NCBI GenBank assembly: GCA_030386875.1
Contig: CM059567.1
Span: 79,043,130 to 79,107,129 of the forward strand
Length of the DNA stretch: 64,000 bases
Direction of reading: 5' to 3'
Source of the DNA: Morinoia aosen
Lineage: Eukaryota; Arthropoda; Malacostraca; Amphipoda; Talitridae
Part shown: piece by piece, positions 27,828 through 39,300 of the stretch
Layout: every line of letters starts with the position of its first letter
How positions within the stretch are numbered: position 1 is the stretch's first letter
Notes under the pieces: generated by a model
Seen by the model: only the letters and a program-made list of their open reading frames with translations
Databases searched by the model: none
What the model was told of the DNA's origin: nothing
Program-made: the position numbers and the translations under genes

Positions 27828-29827
27828 CGGTTGAATGCCGTTACTCTACCTGATCGCTACCCTATTCCCTATCTTCATGATTTCAGTGCAAATTTAGAGG
27901 GAGCACAAATTTTCTCAAAAATCGACCTCCAGAGCGCCTTCCATCAAATTCCACTTGAGGAGAGCGCTATCGCTAAGACCGCGGTAATCACTCCGTTTGG
28001 TCTCTTTGAATTTCTAAAAATGCCGTATGGCCTAAGGAACGCACCTCAGACGTTCCAAAGGCACATGGCTGAAATTTTCTCTGATCTCACTTTCGCCTAT
28101 GTCTATCTAGACGACATCCTAGTGGCATCAACAACCCCGGAGCTGCACAAAGACCATCTTAGGGTCGTTTTTCAAAGATTGTCCGACAATGGACTCCTGG
28201 TAAATCCTGCAAAATGTGAGCTCGGAAAGCCATCACTGATTTACTTAGGTCATGAAATCTCTAGCCTAGGTCTAAAACCTTTGCCTTCCAAAGTAGAAGT
28301 GATCAAAAACTTTCCTCTTCCACAGACCCAGAAGGAACTAAGAAGGTTCCTAGGTTCTGTTAACTTCTATCATCGCTTCATACGCAACTGTGCTCAAACT
28401 TTAGCGCCCTTGTCAGATTTGCTCGAACCGAAAAGAAAAGGCAAATCTATTGAGGTAAAATGGACAGACGCAGCACGCGGAGCTTTTGATGAGATTAAGC
28501 ACAAGTTAGCTACCGCGACTGAATTATCTTACCCAATTGCCAATGCTGATTTCAGTCTGGTAGTGGACGCCTCAAGTACTGCTGTAGGTGCCGTTTCGCA
28601 ACAGCAAGTAGGAACTAACATCTCTCCTCTTGCCTTCTTTTCCAAAAAGCTGTCGCCCACTGAGCGTGCTTATAGCGCGTTCGGTAGGGAACTCCTTGCT
28701 ATCTATCTGTCCGTGAGACACTTTCGCTATGCTCTAGAGGCAAGGGAGTTCGTGATCTACACAGACCACAAACCTTTGACCTCAGCGATTAAGATGCCTT
28801 CTGAACGACATTCCCCAAGAGAAGCTCGACACCTTTCCTTCATTAGTCAATTCACCACTGATATCCGATATATCAAAGGTCTCGACAATACTGTCGCTGA
28901 CTGCCTCTCCCGTATTAATTCTGTCCAAACCAGTGGTGAAATCACTTTCGGAAATATTAGTAACGCTCAAAAGGAGGATCCTGAACTCCAGGATCTTCTC
29001 AAACCTTCTAACACTTCCTCTCTGAAATTAACCTTGGTTGACGGCGTGTACCGTGATGCTGAGCGACCTTCTCGTTTGTATCTTCCTGCGACTCTCCGCA
29101 GAGTAGCTATTCTCCACTATCATTCCTTCTCTCATCCTGGTATTAACCGTACATTGCGTTTGATTTCCGATCGTTTCGTCTGGCCAGCGATGCGTAAGGA
29201 GGTTAAGCAAATTGTGCAAAATTGCCATGCATGTCAGAGTAGTAAAGTGGTGAAACATAATCGTGCAGCGCTGCAGAGTTGTGCATTCACAGGTCACAAG
29301 TTCGACGCGGTCCACCTAGATTTGGTGGGTCCTTTGCCTTTATCGCGTGGTCAGTCTTATTTGTTGACCATCATTGATAGGTTTTCTCGATGGGTTGAGG
29401 CCGTGCCTCTTCCCGATACCCAAACTGAGACGGTAGCGTGCGCTTTCATGAGTAACTGGATTTCCAGATTTGGAGTTCCCTTAAGTGTCACACATGACCG
29501 GGGATCACAATTTACCTCCAAATTTTGGAGTGAGCTTAGCGCCGCCTTAGGTTGTACTAACATCAGCACTACCGCTTACCATCCGCAGTCGAATGGACTT
29601 ATTGAGAGAGTCCACAAAGACCTCAAAGCTGCGCTGCGCTGCCTTAATTGCAGTCACGATTGGACTGACAGACTTCCAGTAGTATTATTGAGCATCCGCA
29701 ATTTGCATCGTCAGGATCAGCAATGCACAGCAGCAGAGATGCTTTACGGGAAGACGCTTCGTCTCCCCGGCGACATTGTTGACCCAAAACCTTTGCCTGA
29801 ATTTTCATCCGCTGACCGTTCCGCATA
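27828..29827 (+). CDS. pol: Gypsy-2 Pol, first part (partial RT - RNase H - integrase)
   Basis: The frame starts inside reverse transcriptase, directly at the deletion junction (RRLNAVTLPDRYPIPYL), so the first RT motif and everything upstream is missing and there is no genuine start codon. RT motifs present: KIDLQSAFHQI, MPYGLRNAPQTFQ, VYLDDILVAS. RNase H has VVDASSTAVGAV and YTDHKPLTSA. Integrase has an HHCC region (YHSFSHPGINRT ... CHACQSSK) and a complete DDE core (HLDLVGPL, THDRGSQFTS, GLIERVHKDL). The frame then enters the mariner at 29828 and stops at 29856-29858. No other disabling change is seen in this segment. The YLDD box is canonical. Confidence 0.85.
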
Positions 29828-30764
29828 CGAGGCCTGTCGAAAAAGTATCCGACCTTAATTTTTCCCGCGCAAAGTAGTGATTCTAAGGCGGCGCCACTGT
29901 GCACGGTGGAAGGAGGAATCTTAATGCGCATGCTTGACTTTTTTCACCGCATTCACTTGGGCCACTCACTAGCTGGGGGTCGCCAAGTAAGGTGCTGTTC
30001 TAAGTGTTTGTCGGATTTAGTTTTCTTGCAAGATGACTGAACGAATTGAGCAAAGACACTGCATCAAATTTTGTCAAAAGCTTGGTGATTCTCAAATTGA
30101 AACAATTCGTAAGATTCAGCAGGTGTTTGGGGAAGATGCTATGGGTGTAACACAAATTAAGGAGTGGTTCAACCGATTCAAAGATGGCCGCACATCAGCG
30201 GAGAGTGAGCAGCGTTGTGGCAGGCCCAAAACTTCTCGGAGTGCAGCTGTTGTTGAGAGGGTGCGAAATTTGGTGATGGCAGATCGTCGTTTGACCGTGC
30301 GGGAGATTGCCCAAGAGGTTGGAGTGAGTAAAGATTCTGCACATGCCATTTTGACCAGACATGTGGACTGCGAACAACTGGCACTTGCATCACGACAACG
30401 CGCCCGCACATTCATCCCATTTGATCCGCAATTTCTTGGCCAAACATGGAATTACGACCGTTCGCCAACCTCCCTACTCTCCAGACCTGGCTCCTTGCGA
30501 CTTCTGGTTGTTTCCAAAATTGAAGACACCACTGAAAGGATCCCGTTTTGAGAGTAGAGAAGAGATAATGCGGAACGCGACGACAGAGCTGAACACCATT
30601 CCAAAAGAAGACTTCCAGAGGTGTTTCCGGCAGTGGAAGGATCGGTGGGCTAAGTGTGTGGAAGCACAAGGAGCCTACTTTGAAGGGGATTAGGGTCCCA
30701 ACCCCGTCAGGTTGTTGAAGTATTTTTTCTGGCCAAAGGTCGGATACTTTTTCGACAGGCCTCG
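29828..30764 (+). mobile_element. Internally deleted mariner element (937 bp)
   Basis: Terminal inverted repeats of about 29 bp start CGAGGCCTGTCGAAAAAGTA and are nearly perfect at both ends. They are flanked by the TA duplication (29826-29827 and 30765-30766) that Tc1/mariner elements create. It interrupts the integrase C-terminal coding region of Gypsy-2, so it is younger than that element. A full-length relative would be about 1.3 kb. Confidence 0.92.
30033..30693 (+). pseudogene. Mariner transposase, internal deletion and frameshift
   Basis: The ATG at 30033 opens a mariner transposase with two N-terminal helix-turn-helix DNA-binding regions (FCQKLGDSQIETIRKIQQVF, then RRLTVREIAQEVGVSKDS). 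Near 30360 the reading frame jumps. The C-terminal part continues in another frame (30361-30693) with LHHDNAPAHSS and YSPDLAPCDFWLFP, which carry the last Asp pair of the DD34D site. The segment with the first catalytic Asp is missing, so the protein is inactive. The family is the one to which the human SETMAR transposase domain belongs. Confidence 0.88.
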
Positions 30765-30766
30765 TA

Positions 30767-31400
30767 TGTAACCTGTCTCAAAGATTGCATGCGTCAGATC
30801 AAGTATGTTGCTCCACGAATGCCTCAAACAAAAGACAAATTAGATCCTGCTTTGCAAGACTGCACACATGTGTACGTCCGTAATGACGCCATCAAACCTA
30901 CACTCACGCGCCCTTATGATGGCCCATTCAAAATAGTGAAAAAGACGCCCAAATATTTCATCCTTGAAAGATCTGGTTCACACGACCCTGTGAGCATTGA
31001 TCGATTAAAAGTCGCGTACACTTCCGATCATAGTGTAACTTCTAACTCATCATTCTCTCCACAGAATTCCCTTTCCACTGAGACTCGATCATATCTACCA
31101 TCTCAGCTTCCTCAGTTGGCTGCATTGTTGCCTAGTCAACTTGAGTGCAACCCTTTCTATGTGCCTGTACATTCAAACCCTATCTCTAAGCCTATCGTAG
31201 ACTCTAATTCTAGCCCTCTTACTGAAACAGCGACAAGTCTGGATAGACCAGACGAGCCCGCTGCAGTAACTCCTGTTCCTAGAACTCTTGCCGATCTAAA
31301 TTTGCAGGCCCGTTTGGTGAAACTTCCCCGCGCAGTAACATTTTCCGACCGCCAAACACGGCATGGTGGCGTTGTTCGAACTCCTTCCCGCTACAAATGA
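30767..31400 (+). CDS. pol: Gypsy-2 Pol, second part (integrase C-terminal domain)
   Basis: Removing the mariner and one TA restores the pol frame exactly: codon TA+T, then the frame open to TGA 31398-31400. It contains a GPY/F-like module (TRPYDGPFKIVKKTPKYFIL) and a Ser/Pro/Thr-rich tail with TPSRYK at the end, a pattern common at the C terminus of this type of Gypsy Pol. The first ATG of this segment is at 30789, but it is not a natural start. Confidence 0.8.
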
Positions 31401-31429
31401 TTGCAGCGGGTGGACCTTTCGGTCTGCGC

Positions 31430-31441
31430 CTTGGGGGGTAA
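31430..31441 (+). other. Gypsy-2 polypurine-like tract
   Basis: TTGGGGGGTAA lies directly before the 3' LTR. Confidence 0.55.
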
Positions 31442-33512
31442 TGTAGCATTCGCTACAAAGCGTAAAAATTATAAACTTTCCCATTCGCACTTAAATAAAA
31501 TAATTATTAGCATTAAAAATCTTACTCTAAATTATTTTTTACTTCTAATTCGTAATCATTGAAGTTTGTGTGTAAATACATGAGAGATCAAAATAATCAA
31601 TCGACATTTCGAGTTTTAAAGCAGCCCGAAGTGGCAACACCCAAGCGCGTCGCTTGAACTGACTCACTCTTTCTTGTGGCTTGTTAGCGTGCGAACATCA
31701 TCTCGTAAGTGCAAATGAAATTAAGTGTGAGAATAGAAAAAACCCGGTAAAGTATACAGTGTAAATTCTCCGTGATAAACTTAAGGATCTGTTTATCGTC
31801 GTGATGTAGGGATAAACTCTAAAATAGTGTTAAAATTCTTAGACTAGCATGTTCATTTTCGAGTGCTACCTCGACGTGACATAAACGTATAGATTTTGCG
31901 TGTCACGATTCATTTCCTGTGTCGAGTCATGATATTAAACCAACTACGTTTGTGCCTTACTGCAAAGTTATACAGTTTGTAGCTGTCATATTAATTCAAG
32001 ATACGTTCACGAATACGGTCGATAGAGAGCGGCTAAAACCGCCGGCGTCTTTGTTTCCCAAATTCGCGGGGATTAAAACTGCCGTCTCGTGTCATTACTC
32101 TGTGATTTAAAATCGTACTTTATGCTCGTGTAATATTTCTTTTTTTACTACATATTTGCAGTAGTTTTTCTGAAGTGTGTTTGACGTGAAATAACAATTT
32201 GGAAATTGCCTTTTAATAATTTCGCATGGATTATAGATTACGAAGATTATTCATGTATATGCCTGCTAAAGTTTTAGTTTTTCTTCATCGTTTATTACTC
32301 CTTAAATCTTGCGTTTAATCGCATTTATTTCAATATAAATCACTATCAACAAATTAAATCAATTTTTTCCTTATTCTTGCGGCAGAAATACATTCTAGCA
32401 TCTGCCATCGTAAACGCGTACTTCTCGCGTACAAAATACCTCGCGAACGCTTACGAAGTTATGCCGGCGGTTTATTGCAAATGGCGTAACGTAAAAACCG
32501 CCGGGTCATTGTCACCTTGATTTTCATGTTTCGCCTTGCGAATATTTTCTTTCTGTGCAAGTAACACGTTTAGTGTTTATTTTCTCAGGTAGATATTATT
32601 CATTATTTTTTTTTATCAATGATTTTTTGCCAGTGCTTTTCAGTATGATTGATCAATGAAAGTTAGGATTTTTTCCCCGTTATTTCTCGTACGGATATAG
32701 AGATGTTCTAGAGTACACAAAAAGTTATTAATTCTCATCCTATGCATTTTAGCTATTTTCTCATATATTCTCTCCTGCTGCATAAATCACGTGTTATTCA
32801 GTCACACAAATTTGCCATGATTCCACAAAATGGAACCACTGATATTGTTGCTCTTTAAAAATCACAAGTAGTTATTACCAAAGTCTTGCAAACCTAAAGT
32901 GATTCTATCCTACTTTGAGCTTGACAAAAGAGAGAATTATTAAGTTAGCTCGTGTCGGATCTGTAGGATTTCTCGGAGAATCTGCTTTGTGGGAGTTTAT
33001 CGTTTACGATGTTGGGGACTGTCAGTGGTGGAATTTTTACTTGATGTCTCCTGGGACTGCTCATCCAGCGTTTTGACTTTTCGCAGAACCTCAACGACAT
33101 CGCCACTACCACACACACACTCAGTTTCCCTGGGCCTTGTTTCGGGCAATTGTTCTGGGCCTTGTTTTGGGCCTTGTTGGAACTTGTTTTGGACTTTGTT
33201 TCGTCCTTGTTGTTTGGCCTTACCTTACCTTAACTGGCCTTACCTTACCTTAACCGGCCTTACCTTGCCTGGCCTTACTTCCCCAAAACACTCTCACGTG
33301 CCTCCGGAACTCACCATCACTCACCGGACCCCGCCGGCACGGAGTGCCCACCTAGAGAAGATCTTCCAGTCAAGATCCCGCCAGTCCGACGGGCGTTCTC
33401 CAAATAAAAAGACAGAGCTGAGTTTCCTCGCCTTATTACCCTTCTCTCATGGTTTGCAAATACTTATCGAAGCACGTTTAGCGTTTGGCCATACCCACGG
33501 CTAAACCTAACA
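31442..33512 (+). repeat. Gypsy-2 3' LTR (2,071 bp)
   Basis: It begins TGTAGCATTCGCTACA and ends CCTAACA, followed by TGTC (33513-33516), the same four bases that precede the 5' LTR. It contains AATAAA at about 33402-33407 in the segment missing from the 5' LTR. Several substitutions relative to the 5' LTR are visible (for example ACAAAGCG versus ACAGAGCG near the start). Confidence 0.85.
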
Positions 33513-33648
33513 TGTCTAATCCGAAAAAATTTTTAGTTTTAGAATGAGACTCAATTGAAAATATCAGATGCAATCAGTTCGAAATTAAAGCTGGATCAAA
33601 ATGAGTTTTTTTCAGAAGAAGGGACTGTGTATTAATCAACCTTGATTT

Positions 33649-34012
33649 CCCCTGAGGGGGATACAACTATTGTGTCTATGGGAATTCGCGCTCCCAGGGG
33701 AACCATGTGAGGGCTCGAGCTAAAGGTTAGGTAGGCTTCCTTTTTGTTGAAATAAAATAGGTTTTTGTTTTGTTACAGACCATCTTTTTCTCGGTTCACT
33801 GCTGTCCTGTTATTCCGGCACCTACTACTTTCTTCTTCAACTTTGATCTTGTTTCATGAACTTCTTTCTCAGCTTACTGTTTCTTTGCCCTTTCTGCATA
33901 GATTCCGCGTTCCCTTAACTCCATACTAAATGGTGACTTCTTCCTTCCTCTCTTTGGATCTCATTTGTTGAGGATAGGGAGGCCTAAACTAACTAATAAT
34001 CTAATCTAATCT
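33649..34012 (-). repeat. Dispersed repeat family R1, copy 1 (inverted)
   Basis: This copy, about 365 bp, is the reverse complement of copy 2. Shared landmarks are CTCATTTGTTGAGGATAGGGAGGC, the GGATCTTG/CAAGATC region and CCCCTGAGG. No coding capacity, RNA polymerase III box or obvious terminal inverted repeat was recognised. Confidence 0.8.
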
Positions 34013-34850
34013 TAACCTTGATTTTAGAGAACATGTGGCGTTTATACGAGCGTTCGCGCGACCGGCCTAAAATTACGTTTCTGGTGTCTCCATGTATTTT
34101 AACTAATGAGCATCGACCAACTACAAAGCTCATCCAGTCTGCAAATTGCAGCATTTTAATGCTATTCAGGATACCCATGTGGGATCAATTCAACGAGAGC
34201 GGAAACCAATTTTCGAAAAATATTTACATAAACCCAAACCATTTAAAATTTAAATTGATCGTATTGTATTTCAAATATGAACTCTTTTTTAGACCTAAAC
34301 GGCTTTCCTTTCTTCGAAGTATTTTAATATACAACATTTAAATGTTTTTCCTTTTCGTTCGTCAGTGGAGTGTTTCACCTCCTTTCATGTTTCTCTCCAA
34401 TCCTTGAGCAAACTAGGATACTAGATTTTAATTGATTTGCTTTGTTGATTCGACCGCTGTCATAGATACTGGAATAATTAGTGTTTTTCCAATTAGACAC
34501 AAAGCCCAATGTGGTAAGAATATTTTACAAACCTATGTGTTGAATATGATTGTTTTTAAACATACATTTCTTTTTTGTAGCCGTGATACTGAGGCTGGAG
34601 CATAGCGATAAACATCCATTTCCTTCACTAGCAAAATTTGTTTCCGTCATTCAGATTCATGTAGCAAGAAATATCCATAACGCGAAGGTACCGAAAGATG
34701 TGGCAAAGATATAGAAGTAATAGCAAATTTCACGCAAAATAATAAAAAAATTATTTAACAGAGAAAAAATAAGTTGCAAAAACCGCTATTTACCGATTAG
34801 ATTAGGATGTACTTCCAGCTTCCCTCATCGTAACAGAGCTGTTTTCAAGA
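34013..34850. other. Spacer between inverted R1 copies
   Basis: It holds an ORF of 107 codons (34018-34341) without recognisable domain and AT-rich DNA. Nothing was assigned. Confidence 0.35.
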
Positions 34851-35210
34851 GAGGATTAGATTAGACTATTAGTTAGTTTAAGCCTCCCTATCCTCAACAA
34901 ATGAGATCCAAAGAGAGGAAGGAAGAAAACACCATTTAGTATGGAGTTAAGGGAACGTGAAATCCATGCAGAAAGGGCACAGAAACAGTAAGATGAGAAA
35001 GAAGTTCATGAAACAAGATCCAAGTTGAAGAAGAAAGTAGTAGGTGCTGAAAAAACAGGACAGCAGTGAACCGAAAAGAGGTGGTCCTTAACATATCAAA
35101 AACATTTTATTTCAACAAAAAGAAGGCCTACTTAACTCTTAGCTCGGGCCCTCACTTTGTCCCCCTTGGAGCGCTAATTCCCATAGATACAATAATTGTA
35201 TCCCCTGAGG
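34851..35210 (+). repeat. Dispersed repeat family R1, copy 2
   Basis: Runs from GAGGATTAGATTAGAC to TCCCCTGAGG. It includes GAGAGGAAGGAAGAAAACACC and AATTCCCATAGATACAATA. Copy 3 follows head to tail with no spacer. Confidence 0.8.
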
Positions 35211-35531
35211 CGTTCCAAGAGAGGAAGGATGAAGGCACCATTTAGCATGGATTTGTGGGTTCGGGAAATTATACACGAGGTGTGTTCCCACACAAAATCC
35301 CCACCGCACAGCGACAGCAAGTTATAGAGTTCATAAAACGAGATAAAAATAGAAGAAAGTTATAGGAGCTGTAAACTGAAAAAAGATGGTCCATAACCAA
35401 ACGAAAAATCTTATGTTTACCTAACTCTCCTACAACCTAACAAAAAGGTTTACCTAACTCTCTGTTCGGGACCCCAACTTTTCTTTTCGGAATCTTTGTT
35501 CTAAAATACAATAGTTGTCATACCTCTGAGG
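35211..35531 (+). repeat. Dispersed repeat family R1, copy 3
   Basis: Starts CGTTCCAAGAGAGGAAGGATG and ends ACCTCTGAGG. It is diverged from copy 2, but landmarks GCACCATTTAGCATGGA, AAAGATGGTCC and ACAATAGTTGTCATACC are in the same order. Confidence 0.75.
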
Positions 35532-36134
35532 AAAGAACGGAAATAATATTCTCCAGCGAGAGGAAAATTCTCACTTTCAGTAATGAAATACTCGAACGCG
35601 ACTCAAAAATAATTTAGACACGAAGGACAGCTCAGCACATTGAAAAATAAACTGCACTTGATAAGGGCAATAATGAGATGGCTTGCAAACTATTGTGATA
35701 GTAATATTTACAAGACCTGCTGGTGCTTCAAAACCGCTTCATCAAACCACACCTTTTTCTGCAGTGAAATGTCTCTTAAGGATACAGTAAAGATTAACTG
35801 TTAACACTGCGAACATGAAAAATAAGAATAAAAATGAAACATATAGAAGCACAGATGGTGCATATAATTTGTCTTACATTATTTGAATACATCCAACATG
35901 TAAACGTTATAAAATGAATATTCCACAAATACGAGGTACAGACAGTTCAATTATAATTCTTCCTGCTGAAAAAAATCGAGTCACCCTATCAATACATAGA
36001 AATTTCTCAAATTTTCAAACCAAACTGTGAAAGAACAGCACCTCAAATAACTATGCAGAAAAAAGAGCGAACCCGTAACAAAAGTTGCTCAAACTTAAGT
36101 TCAAAAACAGTTGTATTCTATACCATGATGCACA
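35532..36134. other. AT-rich DNA downstream of NDUFB10
   Basis: No ORF, repeat or RNA gene was recognised. Confidence 0.4.
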
Positions 36135-36361
36135 GTGTCCCTTGAAGAAATATTTTTATTGAATAATTGAGTTTGATAGAACGCCAAACTTTATCCGATG
36201 TAAGAAAATAGCCGAGTAGGCCAAAATTAGGTCAACTTTGATTTGTAAAATGAGGTAATTACAGAAAAAAAGTGACTTAATTTTCCATTCATCCTGCAGT
36301 CTCCCAGAAGGGTTTGAAAGAAGCCATGACCCAAAAACACGTGACTCCACCACGAGCGGTG
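36135..36361 (-). terminator. NDUFB10 3' UTR with polyadenylation signal
   Basis: The first canonical AATAAA downstream of the stop codon is at 36155-36160 (read on the minus strand), about 200 bases after TAA. Cleavage is expected about 15-25 bases further. The exact site is inferred. Confidence 0.7.
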
Positions 36362-39300
36362 TTAGGCAGCAGCCTCGGCGTCTCCCCACTCAGACTTGGG
36401 CTTCATGCCGGAGCCGACCGGGCCGTGTCGCCTCTCCCAGATCATGCGGTGCTTCTGCTTCATGAACGCCTTTCTCGCGTTCCTGTGGTAGCCCAGGTCT
36501 CCGTCTGCACAGCAGCACCAGTTACTCAAGCTGGGGAGCTAAGCAAACTACCTACATCATGGAGAAAAGTGTGAAGTAAGCCTTAGAAGCGCGGGTATTA
36601 ATCAAAAACAGCAAGAGAAAGAGAAAAGCAGTTACAAAAAATAAAAGCAATAAAAAAGATCCATCATAAAATGTCCAGGAAAAACTGTTTCAAAAAATGG
36701 TTTATTTTCATCACACTGTCTGAAAATAACCATAAGTAAATATTACACTAAAATTGGATCTCTAAAAATACATACTAGGCTTTCAAAAACTAGATGTTAA
36801 TAAAAGTGAGAGATTTAAACCATCTTCAGCAGACCGACATCTTCATTGAGGATTATATTTCAATTGGTGAATGTACGATGTAGACTACAGCTCCTAGTAC
36901 GTAAGCATGAGCTAAAAGTTTCCAACCTAATGTTATCAACAGATTGCGCACATTAATCGAACGAACAATTTTCAGAAGTACAGAAACGCAAGGAAAAACT
37001 AGAAAATAACTAAGTACATGACGATCAGCATGAGGTTCTGCACCCCTCACACAAAGTGCTCGTCAGGTATCACAAATAAAGGCATACCTGAAGGAAGACT
37101 GACCAATTTCTTATAAGTAAATATTTAGTTAAGAGGTCATGTTAACACTTTCTTTGAGTAGTTCATTATTACACCTTGAAGGGTTAGACTTATGCAAGGG
37201 TTATTTGGTTTCTTCTAAAACAAACCATACATTTATTCAAAAACTTTTTTAGCAGTCTCCCATGCTTTCATTTTTATGGTATTTATATTTGTTTAAACAT
37301 TTGGTCAGAACGTCCTACAAGCTTTAGTACATCAAGTTATAGACATCTGCCGCCAGGTCATTGAAATTTTTGTTCGTCCTTGAAAGCTCTGACCCACATC
37401 CGCACTTTGCTGTCACTTATCGCATTGGTGCCATTAACTCTATGGACGTATTTCTGCGGCTGAAACGTTCTTTGGTGTCAAAACCGGAATCACGACCATA
37501 TTTAACTGTAAGCTAAGCAGGCAGACCAATTGTTTAAAACATTTTGAATCTACACTGCAGACAGCACACTGCACCAATACCAATTCAAATGGCAACATGT
37601 AATGAGCAAGCATGTACAAAGTCAGTATACATGCTCGTACGACATTTGATTAGCTACCACGATTCAGATTGTACTTTCCGAATTTCCGAATAACGCTCGT
37701 ATCTTAGGCCACAGTCTGCAAACACCAATTTTTGAGTGTAGATGCACACCTGCACGAAATGAAACCAAAGAAGTCCGCCTAGGCTGGGATTAGCTCTAAC
37801 ACCAATAAATCATTCCAACAAAATTCAAATGTACTGGAATGTGTTTATCAGGTGTCTTTGATGTGATTCCATACAAAACGAGTCTACAGCGAGTAAACAC
37901 AAAATTCAATGCATTAGTAATTAGAACATTTACATAAAGTATTTTTTATTGCAATCCCATAAAAGATGAGTTGACAGAGGGTAAATATTCAGTGACATCA
38001 TAAGACACATCTCGCCCACAGTCTATCGGCTCTCTCAGGACAAGACCGCTCAGGAGTTGATGCCTGAAAGGCAAAAACAAATTACCTGAAGATATGATCG
38101 GTAAAAATTTAGCCCCTGGTCTTGGTGAAGCAAGTGAGCAGGTAATCCCACTTTCAATAACCATCTCCACTACAATTTGGGTGCGATGGCTGAGTCTTAG
38201 CAAATCTTTGCCTTTCTACAAAAATTACATTAGCATAAGAGCTTTGAGCACTACACAAGAATGTCACGAAATCATTTCCAGGATTAGGGCAAAGCCAGAA
38301 CCCTTTCTGATGCTACCAAGTGAATCTTTTACATCGCCCAATATGACGAGCAGGCCTATGCTTGCCAAGTTAGATGCAAACTAAAGATAGTAGAAACATA
38401 CACTTGATGAACCAGTCCTCGGCTGCCTTTTCATAATCCTCCACCAACTTGGCGCAGCGCCTGCCACTGTCGTGGCCTTCATAGTGGTAGCAGTTTTCTT
38501 TGCGGCGTCTCAGGATCGCCAAAATCTCATCATCAACGTACCTGAAAAACATGGATGTTGTAATATGTGATAAATTGTTTAAATAATACATATACATACA
38601 TATACCGGGCTTATCCTCCCTATGGTAGGGTAGCCGACAGCAGGCCACAATCACCACACCTAGTCACTAGGAGGCGAGAGAGGCAGCACTGGCCGCACCT
38701 GAACTGCCAGGATCAGCAGCAGCCCAGCACAACCACCTTCCACAGTCAGGCCCGACAGCCACAGCTGGTTTACCCCGACCGCTTCATTGAGTGCAGCCCC
38801 TCCCCCCGCACATGACAGGTCAACCCCATCACACGCGGGCAGTTTCCAGTAACGCGTCAAAAATAAAATTACCCCCTTATACACTGCCCTAACTCACTTC
38901 TGTCCGCAGCCCATCCCTCTCACCACGTCCACAGTCAGACCCCTCTCATACAAAGCACGTCGCACCCCATCCATCCAACTCATCCGTGGTCTACCTCGCG
39001 CTCGAAGACCACTCACTTCCGACATATATATCTTTTTCACCAGCCGCTCAACATTCATTCTTTCAACATGCCCAAACCATCCAAGCACTCTTTCATCCAC
39101 TCGCCTGCTCAACTTTTTGATAACACCCGTCTGCCCCCTAACCAACTCATTGCTGATCCTATCTCTTCTAGTTTACTCCATACATGCTCCTCAAACACTT
39201 CATCTCAAACACATCCAACTTCCTCCTCTCAGCTGCTCTCAACCCCCAGGACTCTGCTCCATACAACAAAACTGGCACAATCAAACTTTCATACAGTCCC

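Larger units (their letters stand above)
25796..33512 (+). mobile_element. Gypsy-2: internally deleted Ty3/Gypsy element with ~2-kb LTRs
   Basis: The element has long direct LTRs, a pol ORF from reverse transcriptase to integrase, and a purine tract before the 3' LTR. The end of the 5' LTR, the leader, gag, protease and the N-terminal reverse transcriptase are missing: LTR sequence at 27826 joins directly to pol. A mariner copy lies in integrase. This copy is non-autonomous. Its LTRs differ by scattered substitutions and a minisatellite length difference, so it is older than the BEL copy. Confidence 0.88.

Noticed and set aside
36314..36574. Plus-strand ORF over NDUFB10 exon 4
   Set aside because: It is the antisense shadow of the conserved exon, which has clear family motifs and splice sites on the minus strand.
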